Positions 1 through 12,550 of a stretch of 64,000 nt of DNA are shown here, one piece after another; the first letter of the stretch is position 1, and each line of letters starts with the position of its first letter. Position numbers and translations under genes: made by a program. This stretch comes from Zeugodacus cucurbitae (taxonomy: Eukaryota; Arthropoda; Insecta; Diptera; Tephritidae): assembly GCF_028554725.1 (NCBI RefSeq), contig NC_071671.1, positions 10,040,001-10,104,000 on the forward strand. Reading direction: 5' to 3'. The notes beneath the pieces are model-generated. The model did no database searches. It was not told the origin of the DNA and was given only the letters and a program-made list of their open reading frames with translations.

Positions 1-236
1 TCCAGCATCAGGTTAAAGAAGTCGCACGATAGTGAGTCATCTTGTCTGAAACCTCGTCTGGTATCGAACGACTGGGAGAGGTTCTTCCCGATCCTGACGG
101 AGCTTTTGGTGTTGCTCAACGTCAGCTTACACAGCCGTATTAATTTTGCGGGGATACCAAATTCAGACATCGCGGCATAAAGGCAGCTCCTTTTCGTGCT
201 GTCGAAAGCAGCTTTAAAGTCGATTTATGTTGTAGT
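1..236 (-). mobile_element. LINE reverse transcriptase fragment
   Basis: Read on the minus strand this edge encodes part of a non-LTR reverse transcriptase. The palm block A reads IDFKAAFDST and the block B region reads RGFRQDDSLSCDFFNL, where most relatives have QGD. The same stretch recurs, diverged, at about 50476-50710, so both are copies of one family. The copy is cut by the window edge on its 3' side and stops matching near position 236. It is a dead fragment. Confidence 0.8.
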
Positions 237-299
237 TTAGTGACGAAAAATGAATGAAAACAGCCGCGGATTTCCTCCAGCTTCCATATATTATATATA

Positions 300-404
300 A
301 TGCTTTACGCTATTTTGTTGGACTTTATGCCGACTATGTGGGTAAAATTGTGTGTGGTCGTAATAAAAATACATAAATATCTTGCGAGAGTATAAAATGT
401 GGTT
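300..404 (+). repeat. Right-end fragment of repeat family A
   Basis: This short piece matches the right end of the longer repeat at 2130-3390: a GGACTTTATGCCGA-like stretch followed by the terminal TTGCGAGAGTATAAAATG. It is a truncated copy of the family that also occurs at 14870-15640 and 29537-30770. Confidence 0.6.
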
Positions 405-1630
405 TTGCCTATTGATACAATTAATGTATGACACATTTTTTGTATGAAACAAAGAAACTTAGATATGCTCATATTTACCAACTAAATGTATTAAAAATAG
501 GTAAATGAAATAACAAATTTAACATTTCGACATTAAATTTTATTTAATTAGCTGCGCTAGCTCAGTTACTGATATCATAAATTTACGTAATATATAGTTA
601 CATATATGTATGTATGTATGTATGTATGTAGTTTATAATATTGTATAGTGTAATATGGTTTATCGCTTTGGTTTGTTTGTATATCTTAATATTGCATTTG
701 TAAGTAAATATTTACAACTTAATTTAATATTATTATTTTTTATAAAATATCATTAGCATGTGTATTGCAGTGCGCATGTATATATGTATGTATGTATGCG
801 CATGTATGTAAGTAAATAAATATGTAATAATGAGTTAATACAAATTAAATTGCATTAATTCATGTTTAAAATTCAGAAGATGTCTAACAGTACATACGCA
901 CATACATACATGCATACAAATCGGCACGTATACAAATAAACATACATCGGTATGTTTGTAGGTACAAAATTAAATAGTTTGCTTCGCACAGTTCTGTTAT
1001 ATTTTATATTCAAAATAGGCTTAAACGTTTTGATGAAGAATGAGAATGAGCTAGTAATAAATACTATATGCATATTACAATTATATATGTATGTACGAGT
1101 ATAACTGTACGAGTATTTCAGATGAGCAATTGTATTTGCCACTTACTTGTAAGCACATATGTATACATTTGTATAAAAACAGTCGATTTACATAATATGA
1201 AACAACTGCATTTAACTACTAAAAATAATGGGTTTCGAATCATTTTTTTTTTTTTTTTTTTTTTTTTTTGTTTTGCATTAACAAATTCGACGTCGTACGC
1301 GTACAATTATGACATAATCTTGTTTGCTGTGCTCCCGCACTTGCTGCATTGGAAATCTGGTCACGTCTCGAAATTGAACCAATATTGATTTACGATGATA
1401 ATAATATTTAAATTGCATCAATATTCGCATTCAAACATTCAGTATATGTACATATACTCGTATATATGTACATAAATATAATATATGTACGTATATACAT
1501 ATTTGAATGCAGTTACAAAAATTATGAATTAAATAAATAAATTTCGGAAGTTATTGATGAAGTACAGTGCCTCTTATAAAAATAGCACCAACGTTGAAAT
1601 CCATTTTTATTCATAAAAAATATATAAATA
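405..1630. other. AT-rich intergenic DNA with simple repeats
   Basis: No gene is supported here. The stretch holds TATG-type microsatellites (for example 605-630 and 778-800) and a run of about 27 T near 1243-1269. The open frames seen are low-complexity readings of these repeats. Confidence 0.6.
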
Positions 1631-2059
1631 CTAGCTTTTACCCGCGACTTCGTCCGGAACATAATAGAGCAAAACTCCCAGCAAAAACCATAAAAAATCA
1701 CTTACTCAATTCAGTTTTCTGCCTACTTCCTAACCCCTAAGTACGATGACGTAATAATTTTGATGTTATATTCATTTTCAGGTAACCATCTATTACCTTA
1801 CAAACTTTCATCAAAATCCGTTCAGCCGACATGAAAGAGCAAAAGTCCCAAGAAAAACGACTGAAAATCACTAACTCAATTCAATTATCTGCCTACTGCC
1901 TACCCCCTAAGAACGATGGCGTGATTATTTATAGCCTATGACCATTTCTAGGTTATCATCTATCACCGTACCAAATTTCATCAAAATCCCTTCAGCTGTT
2001 TAGGCGTGAAAGAGTAACAGACAGACAGAGTTACTTTCGCATTTATAATATTAATATGG
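1630..2059 (+). mobile_element. RTE/CR1-like LINE 3' tail or derived SINE
   Basis: The sequence starts CTAGCTTTTACCCGCGACTT and ends with GTGAAAGAGTAACAGACAGA followed by TTTCGCATTTATAATATTAA. This is the type of tail I recall from widespread insect LINE/SINE repeats. It contains two diverged units with a period of about 170 bp starting near 1667 and 1837. There is no coding capacity. The family assignment rests on memory of this tail type. Confidence 0.55.
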
Positions 2060-2129
2060 ATTGTACTTTTCTTTGGACTCCAACTATAAAAAATTTTGTT
2101 TGCAGATTTATTCTCCTTCAGACATTTTT

Positions 2130-3390
2130 ATACTCTCGCAACAAAGTTGCTACGAAGAGTGCTAACGAGTTAGATATAGGGTTATATATATCAAAATGAT
2201 CAGGGTGACGAGTAAAGTTCAAATCCGGATGTCTGTCTGTCCGTCCGTGCAAGCTTTAACTTGAATAAAAACTGACATATCTTGATAAAACTTGGAACGT
2301 ATTTCTTATCACCATAAGAAGGTAAAGTTCGAAGATGGGCGTAATCGGACCACTGCAACGCCTACAAAATGGCAATAACCGAAATCGAAAGCAACCTTCC
2401 TATGGTGCCAAGAAATATGTGTGCCAAGTTTCATCAAGATATCTTAATTTTTACTCAAGTTACAGCTTGCACAGACGGACGGACGGACGGACAGACAGAC
2501 ATTCGGAATTGAACTCCACTCTTCACCCTGATCACTTTGGTATATATAACCCTATATCTAACTCGTTTAGTTTTGGGTGTTACAAACAACCGTTATGCGA
2601 ACAAAACTATAATACTCTCTTCAGCAACATTTGTTGCGAGAGTATAAAAAGCTATAACTCAGCCATAAATTAAGCTATTGAGGTAAAATTTGGTATGAAT
2701 GATCGCACTTATACAGTCAAAAAATGGAGAAAATCGGATTATAACCACGCCCACATCCCATATAAAGGTCACTTATGGGTCAAAAACCATATCTCCGAAA
2801 CTACTCGACCAATTTCAATGAAATTCGGTTCATAAATCTTCCAAGCTTCCAAATGATATGTTGTGAAAATTGTCCAAATCGGTTCACAACCACGCCTACT
2901 TCCCATATACCAGAACTCTGAAGTCGGTCTGAATAGTTTACTTTATAATATATAAAGATAGTGCTAGTGAAGATATCGGCACAGAACTTTAAAAAAATAC
3001 TGTATTTAAAGAGTGGCATCGCCCTTCTAAAAATCGTCGAAATTGGTTCATAAGTTTTCAATACCCTATATACCGAAAGTAAGGACCTCAGTACTTCTAA
3101 CTAATTATTTACCGAAATTATAGTTAAGACTCCCAGATATGTTGAAGAAATTTTAAGGGAATATGTTTCTTTTAATTATATGTCTCCGTGACAACAATTA
3201 GTGAAATCGGGACATAACTTCCTTATGTCCCATATAACTAATATTAGGGTATTCAAACTTTCAATGGACTTTATACCATATATATGCCGAATATGTGAGT
3301 CAAATTGTTTATTATATTAATAAAATTAAATAAATAAATTGCGAGAGTATAAAATGTTCGGTGACACCCGAAGTTGGACCTTTCTTACTT
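2130..3390 (+). repeat. Interspersed repeat family A with inverted-repeat head
   Basis: The element opens with ATACTCTCGCAACAAAGTTG and closes with TTGCGAGAGTATAAAATGTT and a CTTACTTGTT-like end. Between about 2130 and 2650 two arms of roughly 170 bp, each carrying GTTAGATATAGGGTTATATA-like and GTCTGTCTGTCCGTCCGTGC-like blocks, face each other. The rest is non-coding with repeated phrases such as CCACGCCCAC and ATGATATGTTGTGAAAAT. Copies of the same family lie at 14870-15640 (reverse) and 29537-30770. No transposase is visible, so the class is unknown. Confidence 0.65.
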
Positions 3391-4150
3391 GTTTATTTAC
3401 AAATTGGAAATTGGGGAAAGAACTAAAAGTAGATCAAGTGTGCAAACTATTTGCCAGAGATTGCGAGACATTTTAAATGCTAGAGTCAAAAGAAAGGGAA
3501 AGAGCCATAGTAGTGAGTTGCAGAAATATGCAGAAATGAGCTCTCAACATTTGAGTCCAATGTTTTTTATTTGGAGACAAGGAATCACGATGGTCATTAG
3601 TTTTAGTTTTTTGATGACATCTCAAAATTGGACGATGTCAAAGCCATCTTGGACAAATGATGGTCGGATTAAAATTAAGACCTGCATGTAAGTGTAAACC
3701 TAAGTGTAAACCGATTCATTTTAGTAAGTTTCTAGATTATTATTGAATAAATTCTATGAGAAGCTTTGTTTCTGTAACAAAAACCATGCCATGAGTCGGC
3801 CACTATTAAAAAAATGTATCGAAGTTTGCGCGAAACGAAGGTGGAACTCTAGTCGTGTGTCGTAATGGTAAATTACAGAAACTTTTATCAACATTACACA
3901 TCCAATATTGGTACTTTGGAGGCTTATGATACGCTTCGAGTACTATTTACACATTTATATTAATCAGTGTCTGCGGAAGATAATAAGATTAAGAACGGGA
4001 ATACATTTGCGATCGAAGCAGGTCTACAGATTAGTATTAAAAAAGTTGATACGTTCCTTTTGTAATTCTGAACTCGATACTAATATAAAAAGCTGAAAGT
4101 GGTTACCAGAAGTCCCAGCTCTCTGACGACAAAATACAACTTCTGCACCT
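3391..4150. other. Intergenic, nothing recognised
   Basis: One open frame (3374-3691) encodes a basic peptide that I do not recognise; it may be decayed transposon coding sequence. No splice or promoter context supports a gene. Confidence 0.4.
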
Positions 4151-4186
4151 GCCCCTAATAACAGATGTATAGGAGTTTCCGCCTCC

Positions 4187-4880
4187 ATGTCACAGAAGCG
4201 CAAGTTGGAAAGTTACCCTAGGGTTCAACTCATCCTAAACTTGATCTGGGTTCCCGGCCACAGGAACATTTTCGGCAACGAAAAAGCAGACGAGCTGCCT
4301 AAGACAGGAGCTTATCTGAACAAATCGGAGGCAGAATTAATACCAAGCCCACTAGGCTCGATCAGAAGAGAGCTTAATTTACAATTTCAACAATTAGCAA
4401 ACAACAGATGGAAAAATACAACTAAATGCAAAATAACCAAACAGATATGGCCAAAATACGGCATGAAGAGAACTAACGACTTATTAAATAAGTCAAGGAA
4501 CAGTATCTTCAGACTAACTGCTACCATAACAGGGCATTGGCCATTTGGAGAACATGCGTCGAAAATGGGTATGCCCTACAATAACATATGCCGAAGTTGC
4601 GAACTAACAGGGAATAAGCAAACAATTTTCCACTTCCGCTGTGATTGCCCAGTCCTATTGCAGATCCGACACAGAACACTGGGAATCCATCAAGCATCAA
4701 ACCTCGAATGGATGTCTACAAAAAGCATAACAGATATTAGCAGCTTCATCGAAACCACAAAATGGTTTGAACGAGTAGGTTAAACTTGATAGCAAATAAA
4801 AAAGGTCAACGACTAGTGCATCAAAATGGCACAGATAGTGCTAATTGAGCCCGAACTATAACAGGGCAGCACTACTACCT
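4187..4880 (+). mobile_element. LINE 3' end: RNase H remnant and C-terminal region
   Basis: The frame 4187-4783 carries the last RNase H block (LIWVPGHRNIFGNEKADEL, with the final acidic residue) and then the C-terminal region of an RNase H-bearing non-LTR retrotransposon. That region has a cysteine/histidine motif, CRSCEL followed by HFRCDC, seen at the end of many arthropod LINE ORF2 proteins. The reverse transcriptase is absent, so this is a 5'-truncated copy. The 3' untranslated part runs to about 4880. Confidence 0.75.
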
Positions 4881-7250
4881 ACCTACCCGGTATGACTTTC
4901 TAATAACCCAGGAAGCGTCTGTAACATAACTAATTTCTGTGTTTTAAGTTAAGATTATTTTTCAACAAAAACTCATAGTTTACTTGAGCTAAATGGTCGA
5001 ATATTGATGTTGTAAGTGTAGACTTTCGATATTTTTTTTTTCAGTGTTGCGTTCAAGTCTGTATAAAAGTTGTTTTTATAAATTTTAGTGAATGAGAAAA
5101 ATGTTTAAAAGATTTTTTTTTCCAAATTTGAGTTGCAAATAAATTGTTTTTGAGTTATTAATTATTTTAAATTACATTTAATGCCTCAATTCAGTTAGTT
5201 TTACAACATTTTTGCTTCAAAAGCATTTAGTGTTTAGTGGGTACAAATATTTTGCCAAGAGCGATGATAACAATTACACAATATGGTCTAATTCTAAATA
5301 CAAATACAACAATGGTGTTTGACTATTTTTTATGCGGAGTTTTGAAAACTCGATTTGCATTCAGTTTACTCTTTACATGCATTTGTTTATTGTTTATGCA
5401 TTAAAAACAATCTACAATTATTGAAATTAAATATATTTATGTACTTTATGTATAAATAAATATTATATATTTCTTAAAAATTATGTAATCAACTAAACAT
5501 TATGTTTTTGAAAAATAAATAATTATTTAAATTTATTTAATGTAAAGTTTGAATGCTCTATTAACGCATAAAAGTGAACTAGTTTGGAACTAGTGCGCTT
5601 ATGGTAAAAAATAGCAAAGTATTTATCAAAACAGAGTGCAAATTATTCATCGTGAATCATAACCCAGAGTTACGATAATGAATAAGTTTATACAGCTGCG
5701 TGATTTTTTATAGCAGCTGACACAGTACATATTACAACAGTTTAAGTAAAATATTTTTAATTAATTTTAAATATTTTTCTTTAAGAATTAATTTGCTGGA
5801 TTACATAAAAATTAAACAAAATAATAGCAGTGCTCGTTTCCAATTAAATTCAATTTGAACGTAAATATTTAATTTAAATTTTAATCAGTAAACGTTAGTA
5901 GGAGTACAAAAATCATTGCTTTGAATTATTAATCTAATTTTTGATAACATTTAATTACTTGCTGTTTCTTCTTGCCTCACGAACCGTTTTTTAGTAATAA
6001 GAGGACAAGTTATCAATGGGATTGCGTATTCTACCATGCTTCTCCCAATTACTATGACATTTTAATAGAGTCTGGCCTTAGAATCGGCATCGGTCAGTAT
6101 CGGTCAAATAATAAAAATAATGTCTTAAAAACAACTCTTATAGAAGCCCTTGTTGCTATTGACAAACACTGAAACAGTCGTTGATTTTTACAATTAACAT
6201 TATTTGCCAAAGACAGGTACTGGTAATAATCACTTGATGCTGGTCTTTACTATAAGGTGCATGCAAAGGAAGATCCCAAACAAGCTTCCGAAGTTTCTAT
6301 CAAGTCACTATCAATATGTGAGGCCTGTCATTGTCCTGATGGTACACAGGTCTTCTCCTATAGTACCAAACTGACCGTCTCTGAGCAATTGTTACCTTCA
6401 GTTTTGCCAACTGGCCGATTAATCGGCATCGGCCAAAATTTGGAACTAGTTTTCAACTAGTTTTCTTCTTGTATTATTCATTTGAGTGTCATTCCTTATT
6501 CGGAATAGCTCCGCATGGAAAAGCTTAAGCTCCAACCATAATATATGAGCTACTGAGCTTAAAGTCATATTTATTTATGTGGAGGTCTGTTGTATTTACT
6601 AGAGCTATTTGATTTAAATATATTGAAATGATGCAGAAAATATTACAATCCTCATAAAGTCATAAAGGAAACCACTTATTAAACTTTATGACATCTCAAT
6701 TTTGTAAGGCCGCGGTAGTATAGTCGACAATATAATTGACCGGCTGCTGCAACAGGATTTCACATTACGTTAGGCTACTTTACTCAGTATACAAAAATAC
6801 ACAGATGACAATTCTGTATTTACATTTTTGGAAAGCTATGACGAAATATTGCACAGATTTGTGAAAGAACTCGTGAATTAATCTATTGACAATTATTACG
6901 AATGATATCCAAAACGAACGATGTTCATTAAATACTCTATGAGATCGTATTTTTTAAACTTTATGTGCTCGGTAGTCTACATTTGTAGCATTTTTGCAGA
7001 AAAAGTTGAATAAAAATTTTTTTTCATAACAACATGGTCCGAAATGTTCAGTAGCTTCCTAAAAATCAAGACTAAGCAGCTTTGGTCACTAACACGTAAA
7101 AAAAATAGTTTACAGCACCCCCCAGACCCTATTTTTCAAAATGATCATCTCCTGGCGGTTAGTTTACAAATGTAGACAACATATAAAATGTATGAAAATT
7201 CACATCACTCTTTCACTCAACTCGTAATTTTTTGGAAAAACAACAATAAA
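4881..7250. other. Intergenic, mostly AT-rich
   Basis: No gene is supported. Two short frames (5972-6172 and 6257-6460) share a phrase around an ATCGGCATCGGYCA motif near 6082 and 6424, which suggests a decayed repeat that I cannot name. The part just before 7260 may be the lost 5' region of the piggyBac remnant that follows. Confidence 0.4.
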
Positions 7251-7261
7251 TATGTCTGGGC

Positions 7262-8250
7262 ATGCCTCAAACCGACTCGTTAAACGGTAAGAGTATTTTT
7301 TTCCATGATATGGATGATATAAAAGAAAATTGTAAACACAGGCTAGGGTACGAAGAGCTTCAAAACCATATTGAGAATCCATTGAGTGAGGTTGATGAAG
7401 AAGCAGAAGAGGGCCTAGATTTTGATGATTCTACTGATGATTACGTACCACCTGGTATAAATCCCGAAGAATCTGATGTTGAAAACGAAATGATACTGGA
7501 AGAAGACGATATTCGATTCGATGAGCAAATAGAAGGCGTATTGCTTGGAGAGAATGTCGTGCAAAGACTGGTTTACCCTTGGCAAAACACCGGAAGAACC
7601 ATAATCGGTGATAACTTTTTTACTTCATTGAATCTGGCTAGGCATTTGATGTCGAAAGGACTCTCTCTTCTTGGTACTGTTCGTCAAAACAAAACATTTG
7701 TGCCAAATGAAATGAAATCAGACCGCAAACGAGCAGAACTGTCAACAATTTTTGACTTTCTCGAATCAAAAAAAAAGGGAAGAGCTGTTATACTATCTAT
7801 CTATCCAGTACGCTCTTGACAAATGCTATTGTACCTGAGAAGAAAAACAAGCCACAGTATATCCTTGACTACAACGCTACCAAAGGAGGCGTTGATGCAA
7901 TGGCTATATATAAGCGCTCTAGCCGGATTCATTAAATACTCCGAAAACAACGACCATATCCAACAAACAGACAAACGACGAAAGTTCCTGCGATGCCTTG
8001 CAAAACAGCTTTTCATGCCAGCAATTGAACAGCGCTCTGAAAATCCTATTGAAACGGCACTCGGTAGTTCTCTTGTTTCCGGTACTACTGCGAACCACTT
8101 GCCTGATATTTCTAACGACTTTGAACCTATGCACCCTGTTCGTTGTCAAAATTGTGAAGCTGGAAAGCGTAAAACCACACGCTAGATTCATTCATACACA
8201 TTCTACAACATATACTTTGGGTAAATGTTGTACCAAGAATTATATTTAAA
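7262..8250 (+). pseudogene. piggyBac-type transposase remnant
   Basis: The first frame (7262-7819) has an acidic N-terminal part and then a region typical of the piggyBac transposase catalytic core, including GDNFFTSLNLARHLMSKGLS and GTVRQNKTFVP. The frame then breaks near 7819. The next piece continues in another frame with KPQYILDYNATKGGVDAM, a piggyBac hallmark, and is again interrupted. Further on, frames carry a decayed C-terminal cysteine region (HPVRCQNCE). The N-terminus is short and no TTAA-flanked ends were identified. This is a frameshifted, inactive copy. Confidence 0.8.
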
Positions 8251-9505
8251 CATTTTCAACTTAACTATGTATTTAAAAATCATATATTACTTAATTAATA
8301 TGCATTCAAGTATAAAACTCTTCGTGCCAAACTTCAAAGTCGTAAAATACTGTTGGCAACTGGTCTGAAGCAGTTGTCTGAATTTGACATTTCTTTATAC
8401 TAAAATATATAATATAAAATGATCACTAGCGATTCAGTCGTCTGTCATATTCTCAGATACTAACTCGTAATGTATTCTTTGGTCTACAGTTATCTGTCGA
8501 CTATATTCGGTCTATTACAGATACGCAATAGGGTTGATAGATATAGTAAAAAGAAAACCTATTTTCTCTCGTTTGGTTCATGATGTCAATAGGGTCAAAA
8601 ACAATACGAAACTTAATATTCATTCTTGTAGTTCATAAAAGTAAGTACAAATGAAATATATATAAAAATCAAAAATATCAAAACTAAATTGTTAGATAAA
8701 ATGTTCTTCAATGAACTGCTATTACTTTGCTCGAAACTGTATATAATAAAAAAATATAGTATGTGAAAGGGAGATATCAAAATTTTCTCTTAAAATTTCC
8801 TCATACGAGTACATTCTATCAAAACTTTATATGATTAAATAAACGTTTCCGCAGAATTTAATGAAATTTCAGATAATCGACGGTTAGACCGTTTTTATTT
8901 CAACTTATATAGATAGCGGATTTTTGTAAGCGGATTGCAAGGTTTGTTAGGTAGCGTGTATACGTTTGCCGCTCGCATACAGAAGAACATAGCCACTAAA
9001 AACTAAGTTTAAAGCAGTTATTGAACTTTAACAGTTTAATAGTATGAACAGTGATAATTGTGTGTGTACTGCCTTAAACTTTATTTTTTCAAAATAAATT
9101 CGTTTTACTTCAGTTGAGTCAGGAACGCGTTTCCTAAAGACTACTATAATATGCAAATGATCTTTGTCAGAAAACTTTGATTGGCAATGTTTCAGAAATC
9201 TACGTTCTACTAGTACTAGTACAGCAACTTAGTGTATATTGGAATACATACCTTTATGTATGTGTGTAAATATGTAATTACTATGGATTGTGTTACTACT
9301 TTACTGAGTAAATTGTGTACTATATATTCGAACAGGAATTTCAAAACACATTGGAATACTAAATCAACAACATCAACACAGTGTACAATAACTACTAGTG
9401 GATAGTATTAGCACAGGGATACCAATCTATCGTAAACGTTATGTGCTATTTAAACCACAATGTCATTAAGGGATTGCAATCAAGAGATATTTCTTCCAAA
9501 ACCGC
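8251..9505. other. Intergenic and 3' flank of the transporter gene
   Basis: No gene is supported. The right part probably holds the 3' untranslated region of the minus-strand transporter that ends at 9506. I see no coding signal on either strand. Confidence 0.4.
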
Positions 9506-12500
9506 TTAAGATACTGTGGAATTCTCATCACTTTCATCGGGTTGTTCGAACGGATCTCGTTCGCGACTCTCAAGCAATGCCGAAACTAGTAACGGTATGC
9601 TGCCCAACACCATGCAAGCGCCCATACAATAGAAGCAGATCTCGTAGCTACCAGAAAGATCACGTAGAAAACCCGCTAACGGTGGCACCGAAATTGCGCC
9701 AATACTTTGAAACATACGCACCAAACCATAGCTGGAACTAATACGATCTGTGCCGAAGATATCGGCCAACAGCACCGGCATCAAAACATACCAGCTGCCC
9801 AAGCAGAAACCATAAACGGCAGCGGAGAGTCCAATTAAATAAAGCGTGTCCTCTGACGGTATTGTGAGTACGGCTATGCCAGCGCCTAGTATACTAAAAT
9901 GGAAGTGTTTATACATTTAGCATCATAAAAGTATAGAGTTAATTGATTGAAAGATGAATGCTCACCAAAATATATAGGTCTTTTTGCGATCAAAAAGCTG
10001 CAAATCGGACAACCAGCCAAGTCCTAAACGCCCGCATAAATCCAACACAGCGCTCACGGCCACTAGATAACCAGCTTGACTTTTGTTGTTGCCTAAATTA
10101 AAATAAATTTGTATACCAAAACTTCCAGTATTTTCGAATTTTTTTTACTCACCAATTGAAATGACATGTGCCGGAAGATAGTAAAGCATATAAGGACAAC
10201 CAACCGACATTAATGTCACCGACAAACACATCAATATGAATGTAGTATCTTTCAATAAACTAATATCCAAGTACATTTCGATGCGCTCACAACAGGTGCG
10301 TGGGACATCGTCATCATCATCATCTTCACCATCACTGGCACCAGCGTCTATGGGTGGTTGCGCTACTATGGCACCACTGAGATCATGCAGCTCGCCACGT
10401 TTGTTCAAATCGGTAAAATTACTAACTGGTGTGGGTATTTCCATGCTTTTGCTGAGGCCACGTGTCACCACGGCGGGTGGCGAAAGTGGTTTCTCCAGAT
10501 GTGCTTGTATTTTCGAGATGATTTCGTCATTCGCGAAGACGTTACGACGTCGTCGGCTACCACGGTTTGAATCCGTGCCGGAATTCTTGCGATACACCCA
10601 AGTGGAGTCGGTGCTGAGATCCTCAACGGAATGCATAATACCCGAACTGCGCACCTTCTTCATTGGCTTGATAAATGTAGTTTCACCAATAACATCCTTT
10701 ACCTCATCATCACTTTCTTGGCCGGCAGCGGCTTGCTTTTCGTTTGCTAATGTTGTCATATTAGTCAAAGTTTTCAAATAGATTTTTTGACGCTACTTAC
10801 CACTTTGCTTGCCAGAGTATAGATCATTGAGACGATTTTTCGATTCCTCAAGGAACAGATGCTCTATGAACTTATTATTGAGCGTAGAACCGCATGTGTC
10901 CAAGTATGTAGAGCCAGTAAGCATACCCGTTGTACTGGGGTTGATGTCATTCAGCGGTTTCGCCGATTCTTCCTCCTCTTCGTTTAACTTGCCGCTTTCA
11001 CTATTGTAATCCTCTATGGGTCTATAAAGTGTGGCTGAGATGCAAACATGAAACATGCAACCGCCCAAAATTAAAATAGTGCCGTGAAAGCCGAACTTTT
11101 CCGCCAGATGTTTTATAAGCACTGGCAATATAAAACTGCCAGCAGCGGTACCCGAAACACAGATGCCATTGGCTAGCGCACGATGTTTGTCGAAATATTG
11201 CGACACAATAACGATGCCGGGTGTTGTAGAGAGGCCGCCACCGATGCCTGTGTGAATGAGTTAATTTTAGTGGGATAGAATAGAGAAAGGTGCAAAAATC
11301 TTACCTGTCAACACTCCAAAGGTGATGAGTAAATGTAGCAGACTAGTTGCAAAGTAGCTCAGCGTAAGACCTAACGCACAAAATATGCCACCAACGAACA
11401 CCACCGAACGGCAAGAAAACCGCTGACATAACGCACTGGAGACGGGCGCTAAAACTAAGCAGAGCGCTGATAGTATGGCGGGTATCCAAGAGGCAACGGT
11501 TGCAGTTGAACTCGGAAAGGTTTCCATAATTTCCACATACAATACGCCATAGGACTTCACCAAGCCGGCAACCCAAAATTGCACTGAAAATGCGCCAAAA
11601 ACAATCAACCAGCCATAACCACCGTCCGGTGGATCAGCATTAACTGAGGAACGTGATGAAGCAGAGGTTGTACGCTTGCCCACTACACACTGATCCGTAT
11701 CGGCTGACCGGCCGTCGGCGGCGTGTGCGGACACATTAGCGCGTCGCGTTTGTTTAGCTCCACGTTTCGCGGATTGTTCGATCAGCTGTAGCTGTCGATT
11801 CGAACGTATCTCACGCGATTTGGCGATTAATGGACGCGCTGTAATACTGGAGACAGTCAACAGATTTTCATTATCCTCTTCCTCAATTTCGGTAATTTGA
11901 TGTTCCAAGAGGCTGGAGTGCAAAGTGCGACTGACCGGTGCCGGACAGTATGGCGTATTAATGGGCAACGTTGCCGGACGACGTTGTATGCCATGTGTGG
12001 TGGTGCCAGCGATCGTGGCCGTACCGTCCATTGCGCAATTGATCGCGGTGCCTGCAGCCATAGCTGTCGCGGTAGCTGTTGCATCCATTGATGTGGTCGA
12101 ATAGGCATTTTGCGCACTCCCACCCATCGTTGATAAACCCATACCGACGCCTGCTTGCAGTCCAACACCTCCGGCAATGCCCATGACTTTTGCGAAGCCA
12201 CCGCTATTGAACGCATCCGCTTGCTTGACGTCAAGTTCAGCGAGCTGTACTGGTGGCGCCGACACGACTGAGAAGAGCGAACCCGTCGACTGTTGACACT
12301 CGGTGAGCAATGATGGTGGGGCAGGTTGAGAACAAGCAACCGTTGTCGGCAGTTCACACGATGTGCCGACAAGTGATGGAGGCGGCGATGGTGGTATATC
12401 GGTGGCGGCGTGATGATTATGCCGATCGGTAATGTAAACGCCACAATTTCCATCGCTGTCCGTCGATGTGCGAATGAGCCCTCCCGACTGGTGCTGGACT

Positions 12501-12550
12501 CCACCAGTTGGGTACGATTCACTCGTGCCGTATAACGGTCCCCGTGAATT
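9506..12550 (-). CDS. Monocarboxylate transporter (SLC16 family), 5' end missing
   Basis: This is a major-facilitator transporter of the monocarboxylate class, which moves small carboxylates with protons across the plasma membrane. Coding exons in gene order are 12550-11305, 11247-10801, 10746-10153, 10092-9966 and 9893-9506, giving 934 codons in one frame with GT-AG introns. An N-terminal low-complexity region of about 330 residues precedes the signature PPDGGYGWLIVFGAF at TM1. YFDKHRALANGICVSGTAAG marks TM5. A loop of about 225 residues, rich in Glu, Ser and a six-Asp run, separates TM6 from TM7 (LKDTTFILMCLSVTLMSVG). The 12550 exon opens after a TTTCAG acceptor in phase 0, with no Met before it and an in-frame stop upstream, so at least one 5' exon is missing. 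By remembered fly gene order near PAN2 it may correspond to Silnoon, but this is not proven. Confidence 0.88.

Noticed and set aside
873..1388. Open frames near 0.9-1.4 kb on both strands
   Set aside because: They read through ATGTATGT microsatellites and a long T run, with no domain or splice context.
10236..10781. A 181-codon plus-strand frame over the transporter loop
   Set aside because: It is antisense to low-complexity acidic coding DNA, which gives long Ser-rich shadow frames.
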